This document shows, piece after piece, positions 44,885 through 53,275 of a stretch of DNA of 64,000 nt. This DNA comes from Noviherbaspirillum aerium. Lineage in GTDB: Bacteria > Pseudomonadota > Gammaproteobacteria > Burkholderiales > Burkholderiaceae_D. The stretch covers positions 124,001-188,000 of the forward strand of contig NZ_VFAH01000001.1 in NCBI RefSeq assembly GCF_008929045.1, read 5' to 3'. Positions within the stretch are counted from its first letter, which is position 1. Every line of letters starts with the position of its first letter. The notes under the pieces are model-generated. The model did no database searches and had not been told where the DNA came from. It saw nothing but the letters and a program-made list of their open reading frames with translations. A program made the translations under genes and the position numbers.

Positions 44885-46114
44885 TCAAGGCACGTCGGTG
44901 CTGCCGGCTTCACCCTGCCTGCCTGCAACGACCGTTACCGTGCCCGCCTGCGTCACGCGGCTGATGGCATGCCCGGGCGTATCGGCGACGTACAGGTTGC
45001 CGTCCGCATCGATGCTGATGCCTTCCAGCGACTGGTAACCGATGATCGGTCCGGCCACCGTCGATACCGTGCCGGCGGCGCTGATGCGCTGCACGCTGTT
45101 GAATGCCGAGACATAGGCATTGCCCGCATTGTCAGCGGTGATGGCGAAGGTGTCGCGGAATTGCGCCGGTCCGGTTTCGCCGCCGAAGCTGCCTGCCATC
45201 GTGGTCACCGCGCCGTCAGCCGCGATCCTGCGGATGAAGGTGCTGGATTCCCTCAGCATTGGCGCCGGCGGTCCGTACCAGTCGGTGACGTACAGGTTGC
45301 CGGCGCCATCCCGTGCGATGCCTTTCGGCCCGAGGAAAGTCGCGCTGGCGGTCGTGCCGTTCGCCGTGCCCCGGCTGCCCGGCGTCCCGGCGAACGTGCT
45401 CACGCTGCCGTCGCTTGCCACGCGGCGGATCACGTAGTTGTCGGTATCGGCGACATAGGCCACGCCGGACGGATCCACCGCGATGCCCCATGGCTGCGCA
45501 AAACGGGCTGCGGCACCTGCGCCGTTGGCGTTGCCCGCGATATTCACGGACCCCGCCAGCGTCGTGACCGCGCCGCTCGGCGAGATGCGGCGCACCGCAT
45601 GGCCGTCAACCACATACACATTGCCGGCGCCATCCACGCTCAGTCCCTTGAGGAAGCTGAAACGCGCGGCAGCACCGGTGCCGTCGGCACTGCCGCTGCT
45701 GCCCGCGCTGCCGGCCAGGGTGCTGACATTGCCGGCGGGGGTGATCTTGCGGATCGTGTAATTGCCCGAATCGGCGACATACATGTTGCCCGCCGCGTCG
45801 CGTGCGATGCCGATCGGCCGGTTGAAGCGCGCATCGGTGGCGCTCGCGGTGCTGCCCGAAGGCGGAGAGCTCTGCGGCGTCGATCCCGTGCCGGTGGTGC
45901 CCTGGGACGGCGTTGCCGCCGCGTTGCCAGTGCCTTCGCTCACGCCCGTTGCACCCGTGCCGGTGCCGGTGGCCCCCGTCGTACCGGTCGTACCGGTCGT
46001 ACCGCTTCCCGACGCCGGGCTGACCGAGCCATCACCGCCGCCACCGCCGCATGCTGTCAATGCGATAAAAACCAGACCTGCCGTCAGCCGGCTCACCAAA
46101 GTTACTGTAGCCAC
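44885..46114 (-). CDS. NHL-repeat beta-propeller lipoprotein
   Basis: A 409-residue lipoprotein (LTAC lipobox, Cys22) with a low-complexity linker of Gly/Thr/Ala (about 24-95, including TGTTGTTGATGTG-like runs) and five to six NHL repeats. The repeat core is GIARDAAGNMYVADSGNYTIRKIT, recurring as GISIDADGNLYVADTPGHAISRVT and so on, with STLAG between blades. NHL propellers bind proteins or carbohydrates; the role is unknown. The start is GTG at 46114, five bases from GAGGTG. It is an envelope protein by its lipid anchor. Confidence 0.85.
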   Translation of the reverse strand: MATVTLVSRLTAGLVFIALTACGGGGGDGSVSPASGSGTTGTTGTTGATGTGTGATGVSEGTGNAAATPSQGTTGTGSTPQSSPPSGSTASATDARFNRPIGIARDAAGNMYVADSGNYTIRKITPAGNVSTLAGSAGSSGSADGTGAAARFSFLKGLSVDGAGNVYVVDGHAVRRISPSGAVTTLAGSVNIAGNANGAGAAARFAQPWGIAVDPSGVAYVADTDNYVIRRVASDGSVSTFAGTPGSRGTANGTTASATFLGPKGIARDGAGNLYVTDWYGPPAPMLRESSTFIRRIAADGAVTTMAGSFGGETGPAQFRDTFAITADNAGNAYVSAFNSVQRISAAGTVSTVAGPIIGYQSLEGISIDADGNLYVADTPGHAISRVTQAGTVTVVAGRQGEAGSTDVP

Positions 46115-46309
46115 ATTTCACCTCAACAATCTTTCTTAACTCCCTGATTACTTATTTGTTTTCAGACATCATCACCGAGTGGAAACATGCTTCCCTTGAG
46201 AACTCTCAACTGGAAAACAAAGCGTGGCCGGGTTGTTGTATCCAGGTGTATCTGCCTATTTTTTAAGCAAATGCAGGGTTGGCGGCAATATTTTTCCTGA
46301 CAAAAACAC

Positions 46310-46340
46310 TTGACCCTGACGTTGCGTCAGCCTTTATCGT
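46310..46340 (+). promoter_or_regulatory. MerR-type promoter/operator
   Basis: TTGACC (46310-46315) and TATCGT (46335-46340) are separated by 19 bp, the long spacer typical of MerR-controlled promoters. In the spacer, CTGACG-TTG-CGTCAG (46316-46330) is a perfect dyad. It lies 24 bp before the ATG of the merR-type gene, implying autoregulation and control of the MFS gene behind it. Confidence 0.7.
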
Positions 46341-46364
46341 GGCGGTATTCGAAGGAGGCATTGC

Positions 46365-47387
46365 ATGCTGTTAAAAGTTGGCGAACTGGCAAAGCGCACC
46401 GGCCTGACGGTACGTACCCTGCATCATTACGATGCGATCGGCCTGCTGCGGCCGTCGGCACGTTCGGAAGCGGGCTATCGCCTGTACCACCGCGGCGATG
46501 TGGAACGGCTTTATCGCATTCAGGCGCTGCGCCGCCTCGATCTTCCCTTGTCCGAAGTCGCCGTGCTGCTCGAAGGGGATGCGCGCGATCTTGAAAGCGT
46601 GATCGATGAGCAGGTAACGGCGCTGGAACGGCAGATCGAGCGCGCCGCCGCGCTGCGCAACCGCCTTCAGGACCTGCGCCGTCTGCTGGGTGAACAGGAA
46701 CAGCCGGAGCTCAATGAATGGCTGTCGACGCTGGAGATGATGGCCATCTACGACCGCTACTTCACGCGGGAAGAATATGCGCGGATGCGCAAGGGTTCCC
46801 GGGGCATGAAGGAGCTCAACGCCACCGTCGTGGCAGTGCGCTCCTTGATGGAGCGTGGCGTGGCGCCGGATGCGCCCGAGGCCATCGCGCTGGCCGAACC
46901 ATGGTCGAGGCTGTCGCTGGAACACATGGATGGCGATCCCCGGCTGATGCTCAAGCTCGATGCATTGCACCGCAATGAGCCCGGTGCGCAGGCGCTGACC
47001 GGCGTCGATACCGCGCTGCTCGAATACATGACGCAGGTAACCGCGGAATACCGCTTGAGCTTGTATGCGCGTCACCTGGGCAGCGAGGAGATCGCACGGG
47101 TACGCAATGCCTACCTGGCCAATTACCGCCGCTGGCCGGCGATGTTCGCGGAGGCGCGGGAACTGATGGAAGGCGGCGCCGCGGCCGACAGCCCGGAAAT
47201 GCAGGCATTCTGCGCGCGCTGGATTGCGCTCTTCCGCGCCGTCTGGGGCAATGATCCGGCCATGCGCGCGCGCATCCTGGACATCCATGCGCGAGAACCG
47301 GGCATGATGACCGGCAGCGGCGTGCAGGGCGAAGTCATGGCGCTGATCAGCCAGGGCCTGGCCCATCTCCAGAACAACCCGACATAG
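46365..47387 (+). CDS. MerR-family regulator with TipAS-like domain
   Basis: A 340-residue regulator. The MerR DNA-binding domain covers residues 1-70 (LLKVGELAKRTGLTVRTLHH, YDAIGLLRPS), followed by a coiled-coil helix and a C-terminal all-helical antibiotic-binding-like TipAS region (about 125-260) with a second helical unit after it. Such regulators often sense drugs or thiol compounds. The ATG at 46365 follows GAAGGAGGCATTGC. A MerR-type promoter with its dyad is just upstream and the MFS gene starts 10 bp after the stop. Confidence 0.9.
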   Translation: MLLKVGELAKRTGLTVRTLHHYDAIGLLRPSARSEAGYRLYHRGDVERLYRIQALRRLDLPLSEVAVLLEGDARDLESVIDEQVTALERQIERAAALRNRLQDLRRLLGEQEQPELNEWLSTLEMMAIYDRYFTREEYARMRKGSRGMKELNATVVAVRSLMERGVAPDAPEAIALAEPWSRLSLEHMDGDPRLMLKLDALHRNEPGAQALTGVDTALLEYMTQVTAEYRLSLYARHLGSEEIARVRNAYLANYRRWPAMFAEARELMEGGAAADSPEMQAFCARWIALFRAVWGNDPAMRARILDIHAREPGMMTGSGVQGEVMALISQGLAHLQNNPT

Positions 47388-47396
47388 GAACACGAC

Positions 47397-48716
47397 ATGG
47401 CAACTTCGCAAGCCGTTCCCGCGCGCGGCCAGCTTATGCGCGACCGCAATTTCCGCTGGCTGATCGCCGGCTCGCTCATCTCGATGCTGGGCGACCAGTT
47501 CAGCCTGATCGCGCTGCCCTGGCTGGTGCTGCAGATGACCGGCGACACGCTGGTGCTGGGCACGGTGCTGGCCCTGATGAGCGTGCCGCGAGCCCTGCTG
47601 ATCCTGCTTGGCGGCGCGCTGGTCGACCGGCATTCCCCCAAGCGCGTGCTGATGCTGACCAAGCATGTCAATACGCTGCTTCTGGCATTGCTGGCGGCGC
47701 TGGTCTTCGGCGGCCAGCTGCATCTCTGGATGGTCTATGCGCTGTCGCTCGCGATCGGCCTGGCCACGGCGTTCAGCATTCCGGCCGCCACGTCCATCAT
47801 GCCGCATGTCGTCGCCCGGGAACTGCTGCCCGCCGCCAACGGCGTGGCCATGGGCCTGCGGCAGCTTGCCATGTTTGCCGGCCCGCTGCTGGCCGGTGTG
47901 CTGATCGCGCTGTTCGGCGACGGAAAAGGCGGCATCGGCGGTGGCGGCGAAGACGCGGGAAGTGCGCATGGCATCGCCATCGCGTTCGCGCTGGATGCGT
48001 TCAGCTTCGCGCTGTCGGCATGGACCTTGTCGAAGGTGCGCTCCGCTGCCGCCCCGGCAAATCGCCAGGCAGTGCGGCAATCCGTCTGGGCGGCGGTCGG
48101 CGACGGCCTGCGCTATTGCTGGAATGACGCCAGCCTGCGGACCTGTTTTACGTACTGGGCTGCAGTGGCGCTGTTCATCAGCGGCCCCGTCCAGGTGGCG
48201 GTGCCGGTGCTGGCCGGCGAACTTGGCCAGGGTGCGGCGGCCTTCGGCGCGCTGGCCGGAGCGCATGGCGCCGGAACGCTGATCGGCGTGATCATCACCG
48301 GCATGCGGCCGCGCATGCGCATCGGTAGCTTCGGCAGGACCATCCTGCTGCTTGACGGCATGATCGGGCTGCTGTTCATTCCGCTCGGCCTGATCGGCGC
48401 GGCATGGCAGGGCATGCTGCTGCTGTTGGCCATCGGCGTGCTGGGCGGGTTCGTGCAAGTGACGGTCTACACCTGGCTGCAGCATCATGTCACGCCTCCC
48501 ATGCTGGGCCGCGCGATGGCGATGTTCATGTTCATCTTCCTGGGCATCGCGCCGATGTCGTCGGCGCTGACCGGCTGGCTGCTGCGCAGCGTGACGCTGG
48601 TGCAATTGTTCGCCTTCAGCGGCGCCGTCCTGGTGGCGATCGTGCTGGTGGCGCTAGGCCTGTCGCGCATGGGCAAGCTGGCAGATCCGCCAGCCGCACC
48701 GGTCTTGCCATCCTGA
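47397..48716 (+). CDS. MFS efflux transporter
   Basis: A 439-residue major facilitator of the EntS/MFS_3 type, with 12 predicted helices. The start NFRWLIAGSLISMLGDQFSLIALPWLVLQ and the A-motif-like GGALVDRHSPKRVLM are characteristic of this group, split here in two. A glycine-rich insert GDGKGGIGGGGEDAG lies in the central loop. It is co-transcribed with the MerR/TipAS regulator, so drug-induced efflux is the natural inference. TAGGAACACGAC precedes the ATG. Confidence 0.9.
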   Translation: MATSQAVPARGQLMRDRNFRWLIAGSLISMLGDQFSLIALPWLVLQMTGDTLVLGTVLALMSVPRALLILLGGALVDRHSPKRVLMLTKHVNTLLLALLAALVFGGQLHLWMVYALSLAIGLATAFSIPAATSIMPHVVARELLPAANGVAMGLRQLAMFAGPLLAGVLIALFGDGKGGIGGGGEDAGSAHGIAIAFALDAFSFALSAWTLSKVRSAAAPANRQAVRQSVWAAVGDGLRYCWNDASLRTCFTYWAAVALFISGPVQVAVPVLAGELGQGAAAFGALAGAHGAGTLIGVIITGMRPRMRIGSFGRTILLLDGMIGLLFIPLGLIGAAWQGMLLLLAIGVLGGFVQVTVYTWLQHHVTPPMLGRAMAMFMFIFLGIAPMSSALTGWLLRSVTLVQLFAFSGAVLVAIVLVALGLSRMGKLADPPAAPVLPS

Positions 48717-48840
48717 CAGCGGGATTGCCGCAGGCGCTGGAACGTGCCAGTCTTTGCTCACTGCCCCCGTGTTTTAGGCAATAATCAGGTTTCGCCAAGA
48801 AAACTTTTTTGCCGGCAATCCACGTTAAGACTGGGAATCC

Positions 48841-50895
48841 ATGCTTGATGCCGATCTGACAACAGCGCCGAACCGCGGCGTGGAGGAAGACCTGTTCCGC
48901 CAGCTGTTCCGCCGGCACAGTTCGATCATGCTGCTCATCGATCCGGCAACAGGCATCATCGTCGATGCCAACCCGGCAGCCATCGCTTTCTATGGCTATC
49001 CGCACAGCCTGATACGCGGCATGCACATCAGCAAGGTCAATACCCAGCCCGGGCATGAAATCCGCAGCGGGATGCATGAGGCGCTTGACGATCAGCGCAA
49101 GTTCTTCATCTTCCGCCATCGGCTCGCCAGCGGGGACATGCGCACCGTGGAGGTCCACTCCTCCGCCATTGACATCGGCAATCGGCCGCTGTTGTTTTCC
49201 ATCGTGTTCGACGTCACCGAGCGCGAGCGCGTGCATGATTCACTGCGGCTTGCATCGCTGGTCTACCAGAAGAGCAGCGAGGCCATGTCGGTCATTGACA
49301 GCAACGGCATCATCGTCAATATCAATCCGGCATTCACCGAGATCACCGGCTATACCGAGGCGCAGGCAATCGGCCGTAACATCCGGATCCTGGAGTCGCC
49401 GCGCGAGAGGCCGGATGCATTTACCCGTATCGGGCAGGCGATGGCGCGCAACGGCCGCTGGCAAGGCCAATTGTGGTGTCGGCGCAAGTGCGGCCAGGAT
49501 TTCCTGCTGTCGCTCAAGCTCAATTCCATTTATCAGCCCGACGGCAAGATTCAATGCAACGTCGGCCTGTTTTCCGACATCACGAAAAAGCACGAAACCG
49601 ATGAACTGGTCTGGCGCCAGGCCAATTTCGACACGCTCACCGGCCTGCCCAACCGGAGCATGTTCCACGACCGGTTGCAGCAGGCCATGTTCAAGGCCAA
49701 TCGCGGCCGGCAGCAAGTGGCGCTGCTGTTCCTGGACCTCGACTTCTTCAAGGAAGTCAACGACACGCTCGGCCACAGCATGGGCGACCGCCTGCTGCAG
49801 GAGGCGGCGCGCCGGGTGCGCTCCTGCGTACGCGAAACCGATACGGTGGCGCGCCTCGGCGGCGACGAATTCACCGTCATTCTCGAAGAACTGAGCGACA
49901 CCCGCAGCGTCGAACGCGCGGCCGGCGACATCCTGCAAGCCCTGGCCGAGCCCTTTCATCTCGGCACCGAACAGGTGTACATCTCGGCCAGCATCGGCAT
50001 CACCTTCTATCCGGCCGATGGCAGGGAAACCGATACCCTGCTCAAGAACGCGGATCAGGCGATGTATGCCTCCAAGGCGCAGGGACGCAACCGCTACAGC
50101 TACTTCACCACGTCCATGCAGGAAGCGGCGCAGATGCGCAAGCGGCTGGTCACGGACTTGCGTATCGCGCTGCATGAAAAGCAGTTCCGGGTCTATTATC
50201 AGCCCATCATTGATCTCACCAGCGGCCGCATCTGCAAGGCCGAGGCGCTGATCCGCTGGCAGCATCCGGTGCGCGGCCTCATCAGTCCGGCCGAATTCAT
50301 TCCGGTCGCCGAAGAGACCGGAATGATCGTCGAGCTGGGTGAATGGATTTTCCGCCAGGCCGCGCGTCAGGTCGGCGCCTGGCGCCTGCGCCATGATCCG
50401 GCGTTCCAGATCAGTGTCAATGTTTCGCCGGTTCAGCTGCAGAGCGAAGGCATCAATCACGAAAGCTGGCTGGGCTGCCTGGAATCCCTGCAGCTGCCGG
50501 GACAAAGCGTGGTGGTGGAAATCACCGAAGGCATGCTGATGGACAGTTCGCGCGGCGTCTCCAGCCAATTGCTGCGCTTCCGCGACAACGGCGTGCAGGC
50601 GGCGCTCGATGATTTCGGCACCGGCTATTCCTCGCTCTCTTACCTCAAGAAATTCGACATCGATTACATCAAGATCGACAAATCCTTCGTGCAGAATCTG
50701 TCGCCCGGCTCCGATGACATGGCCTTGTGCGACGCCATCATCGTGATGGCGCACAAGCTGGGCATCAAGGTGGTGGCCGAAGGCGTCGAGACCGAAAGCC
50801 AGCGCCGGCTGCTGGCGGCCAGCAAATGCGATTTCGCGCAGGGCTACCTGTTCTCGCGCCCGGTGCCGGCGGAGGAGTTCGAGCACCTGTTTTAG
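48841..50895 (+). CDS. PAS-PAS-GGDEF-EAL c-di-GMP signalling protein
   Basis: A 684-residue soluble protein. Two PAS domains (about 18-135 and 142-255; the second with TEITGYTEAQAIGRN) precede GGDEF (about 260-425; LGGDEF, I-site RETD) and EAL (about 435-680; KAEALIRWQHP, EITEG, DDFGTGYSS, KIDKSF). Both catalytic sites look intact. No heme or flavin signature can be assigned to the PAS domains. The gene has its own 124-bp leader after the MFS gene. Confidence 0.92.
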   Translation: MLDADLTTAPNRGVEEDLFRQLFRRHSSIMLLIDPATGIIVDANPAAIAFYGYPHSLIRGMHISKVNTQPGHEIRSGMHEALDDQRKFFIFRHRLASGDMRTVEVHSSAIDIGNRPLLFSIVFDVTERERVHDSLRLASLVYQKSSEAMSVIDSNGIIVNINPAFTEITGYTEAQAIGRNIRILESPRERPDAFTRIGQAMARNGRWQGQLWCRRKCGQDFLLSLKLNSIYQPDGKIQCNVGLFSDITKKHETDELVWRQANFDTLTGLPNRSMFHDRLQQAMFKANRGRQQVALLFLDLDFFKEVNDTLGHSMGDRLLQEAARRVRSCVRETDTVARLGGDEFTVILEELSDTRSVERAAGDILQALAEPFHLGTEQVYISASIGITFYPADGRETDTLLKNADQAMYASKAQGRNRYSYFTTSMQEAAQMRKRLVTDLRIALHEKQFRVYYQPIIDLTSGRICKAEALIRWQHPVRGLISPAEFIPVAEETGMIVELGEWIFRQAARQVGAWRLRHDPAFQISVNVSPVQLQSEGINHESWLGCLESLQLPGQSVVVEITEGMLMDSSRGVSSQLLRFRDNGVQAALDDFGTGYSSLSYLKKFDIDYIKIDKSFVQNLSPGSDDMALCDAIIVMAHKLGIKVVAEGVETESQRRLLAASKCDFAQGYLFSRPVPAEEFEHLF

Positions 50896-50948
50896 GGCCT
50901 GTTTCAGGGCCAGTTCCGGCTTTTCTCCCGCTATTACCAGCACGTCCT

Positions 50949-50967
50949 GATGACGCCGGAGGTAATC
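50949..50967. promoter_or_regulatory. Second copy of the XRE/MmyB-type palindrome
   Basis: GATGAC-GCCGGAG-GTAATC, followed by GACCG, one mismatch from a perfect GATTAC-N7-GTAATC dyad. It ends exactly 96 bp before the ATG of the membrane protein gene at 51063, the same distance as the copy before the XRE regulator at 30079. Confidence 0.6.
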
Positions 50968-51062
50968 GACCGCAGTCCGGCTTCGGCGGAAGATGGGTTC
51001 AACGATGCAGCATACGGATGCCCGCATCGGAGATTTCCCTGAACCGACTTGAGGAGCTTGCC

Positions 51063-51467
51063 ATGCTGAACTTTCAATCGCCACTTTTCCTTCGCCGCGT
51101 CCTGCTCGCCGATGCCGCCGCCGGCGCCGCGACCGGCCTGCTGATGCTGTCGGGCGCCGGCATGCTGGAAAGTCTGCTGAACCTGCCGGCGGCATTGCTG
51201 AAGACCGCGGGCGCCAGCCTGCTGCCGCTCGCCGCCTTCCTGGTCTGGCTGGGCACCCGCAAGGCACCGTCCCGGACTGCCGTGTGGATCGTGATCGCGG
51301 TGAATGCGGTCTGGGTGGTGGAAAGCTTTTACCTGCTGCTATCGGGATGGGTTGCGCCGAATGCCCTGGGACAGGCGTTCATCGTGGCGCAGGCACTGGC
51401 GGTTGCGGTACTGGCGGAGCTGGAGTATTTCGGATTGCGCCGGTCGCCATCGGCGGTGGCTTGCTGA
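51063..51467 (+). CDS. Small integral membrane protein, probable XRE-regulon member
   Basis: A 134-residue protein with four predicted helices: FLRRVLLADAAAGAATGLLM, the LLKTAGASLLPLAAFLVWLG helix, a third in TAVWIVIAVNAVWVVESFYL and a fourth ending AELEYFGLRR. I know this pattern as a widespread uncharacterised family often found near XRE/MmyB-type regulators. GAGGAGCTTGCC precedes the ATG. The palindrome 96 bp upstream links it to the regulator at 30079 although they are 20 kb apart. Function unknown. Confidence 0.78.
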   Translation: MLNFQSPLFLRRVLLADAAAGAATGLLMLSGAGMLESLLNLPAALLKTAGASLLPLAAFLVWLGTRKAPSRTAVWIVIAVNAVWVVESFYLLLSGWVAPNALGQAFIVAQALAVAVLAELEYFGLRRSPSAVAC

Positions 51468-51544
51468 ACGCCGGCGTACCGGAGCCATATTCAAGCCATA
51501 TTCAAGCCGCACTGGCCATGCCGGCCACGCTGCGGCGAATGGAA

Positions 51545-51585
51545 GAATGCCATCGCAGGAAACATCATGTCCTGCGATGGCATTC
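51545..51585. repeat. Sixteen-base-pair intergenic hairpin
   Basis: GAATGCCATCGCAGGA and its perfect complement flank the loop AACATCATG. It lies between the membrane protein gene and the convergent 36-codon gene, so it may end both transcripts. It shares GCAGG...ATCATG...CCTGC with the hairpin at 22207-22245. No T-run follows. Confidence 0.75.
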
Positions 51586-51620
51586 GGAAAGTCCGCCCCC
51601 GGCAGGGAGCGATGTCGGAT

Positions 51621-51731
51621 CTAGAAGCGGCTGCGGCGGACGGTGCGGGTGCCGTAGCTGCGGGTGAGCATCCTGGATTGGATCTTGCGCCACAGAAAAC
51701 CTGCAACGGCGAGGAAAATCATCTTGCGCAT
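51621..51731 (-). CDS. Very small basic protein (36 residues)
   Basis: An open frame of 36 codons preceded by CGGAGGTCTTC, a near-perfect ribosome-binding site. The product starts MRKMIFLAVAGFLWRKIQSR, a short hydrophobic helix, and ends with a strongly basic tail TRTVRRSRF. Such single-helix basic peptides are common small membrane proteins. The long hairpin at 51545 lies just downstream and would stop transcription. No homologue is claimed; evidence is the ribosome-binding site, the helix and the terminator-like context. Confidence 0.6.
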   Translation of the reverse strand: MRKMIFLAVAGFLWRKIQSRMLTRSYGTRTVRRSRF

Positions 51732-51842
51732 GAAGACCTCCGTTATCAAATGAGTCAATGATGATCTGACGCAGGCTGATCGGCTTGGTTCCTGCTTTGC
51801 ACGCCCAGACAGGTCATAAACGCATCAAATGCCGGTATTTGC

Positions 51843-53048
51843 TCAGGCTGTCAGCTTTTCGCGGTTGGTGAGCGAAGGAAAAAGCCGCATCCAGATTGCC
51901 ACGATGGCGAGCGTGCCGAAGCCCCCGATCAGCACCGAGGGAATGGCACCGAACCAGCCCGCGGTCACACCCGATTCGAATTCGCCCAGCTGGTTCGAAG
52001 CGCCGATGAAAATCGAGTTGACCGCGCTGACCCGTCCCCGCATCTCGTTCGGCGTATCGAGCTGCACCAGCGATTGCCGCACCACCACGCTGACCATGTC
52101 GAAAGCGCCGGTCAGCGCCAGGGCCAGCAACGACAGGCCGAACGATGTCGACAGGGCGAACACCAGCGTTGCCACGCCGTACAGCGCGACCGAACCGAAC
52201 ATGACCTTGCCGACCCTGCGCTGGATAGGATGGCGCGCAAGATAGAGGGATACCAGCAGAGCGCCGACGGCCGGCGCGGAACGCAGCAGGCCCAGTCCCC
52301 ATGGGCCCACATGCAGGATGTCGCGCGCGAAGATGGGCAGCAGCGCGGTGGCGCCGCCGAGGAGAACGGCGAACAGGTCCAGCGAGATGGCGCCAAGAAT
52401 CTCCTTGCGATTCCAGATGAAGGAAATGCCGGCGAACAGGGTCTGCAGCGTGACCGGTTCGCGCGGCGGCGGCGCATGGTCGACCCGGATCATCAGCGTG
52501 AAGACGACCGCCGCAATGCACAGCAGCGCGCAGGTGGCATACACGGCGACTGCGCCTGCCACATAGAGGAATCCGCCGATCGCCGGTCCGAGAATGATCG
52601 CGAACTGCGTGCCGGCCGAGTTGATCGCCAGCGCGCGCGGCAGCACTGCCGGCGGCACCAGCAGCGGCCCCAGCGCCTGCTGGGTCGGCATCTGGAAGGC
52701 TTTTGCCGCGCCCAGCGCCAGCGACGCGAGCAGAATGGTTTCGCGATTGAGCCAGTGGCCCAGGGTCCCCGCGATCAGCAACAGCGCGACGCCAAGTTGG
52801 CCGGCGAGACACCAGGCCAGAATGCGGCGCCGGTCGTAACGGTCGGCAATCTGGCCGACCAGCAGGGACAGGGCAAGCGCCGGCAGAAACTGCGCCAGCC
52901 CCACCATGCCGAGATCATAGGCACTCTGGGTGATGTCGTACATCTGCCAGGCCACGACAACCATGAGCATCTGGTTCGAGGCGGTGGTGGCAATGCGGCT
53001 GAGAAAGAAATGGCGGAACGAAGGATAAGCTGCGAGTGGATTGATCAT
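51843..53048 (-). CDS. MFS transporter (EntS-like)
   Basis: A 401-residue major facilitator of the MFS_3/EntS type with about 12 helices. The start SFRHFFLSRIATTASNQMLMVVVAWQ is split here as SFRHFFLSRIATTASNQM and LMVVVAWQMYDIT, and the A-motif DRYDRRRILAW follows helix 2. It lacks neighbouring siderophore genes, so the substrate is open. The ATG at 53048 gives MINPLAAYPSF; upstream in-frame starts lack support. The gene converges on the small 36-codon gene's region and is divergent from the CHASE-GGDEF gene. Confidence 0.88.
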   Translation of the reverse strand: MINPLAAYPSFRHFFLSRIATTASNQMLMVVVAWQMYDITQSAYDLGMVGLAQFLPALALSLLVGQIADRYDRRRILAWCLAGQLGVALLLIAGTLGHWLNRETILLASLALGAAKAFQMPTQQALGPLLVPPAVLPRALAINSAGTQFAIILGPAIGGFLYVAGAVAVYATCALLCIAAVVFTLMIRVDHAPPPREPVTLQTLFAGISFIWNRKEILGAISLDLFAVLLGGATALLPIFARDILHVGPWGLGLLRSAPAVGALLVSLYLARHPIQRRVGKVMFGSVALYGVATLVFALSTSFGLSLLALALTGAFDMVSVVVRQSLVQLDTPNEMRGRVSAVNSIFIGASNQLGEFESGVTAGWFGAIPSVLIGGFGTLAIVAIWMRLFPSLTNREKLTA

Positions 53049-53275
53049 TGTTGTTATGACGACGCGGAAATGCCCAGCCGGGAGCTTATACCAATCCCGA
53101 GCCAAACCATGCCGTGAGATCGATTCGGGATGGGTATTACCGGGCCCGCGACTCGTCCCAGGCGCGAATCCCCATGTTGATGCGATGAGATTGCAGGTTC
53201 TCAAGAACGACGCTGTCCGATGGGCGATGATACCGGTTGATTCGACAGACATTGACCATGGAGGACGGCGACTGC

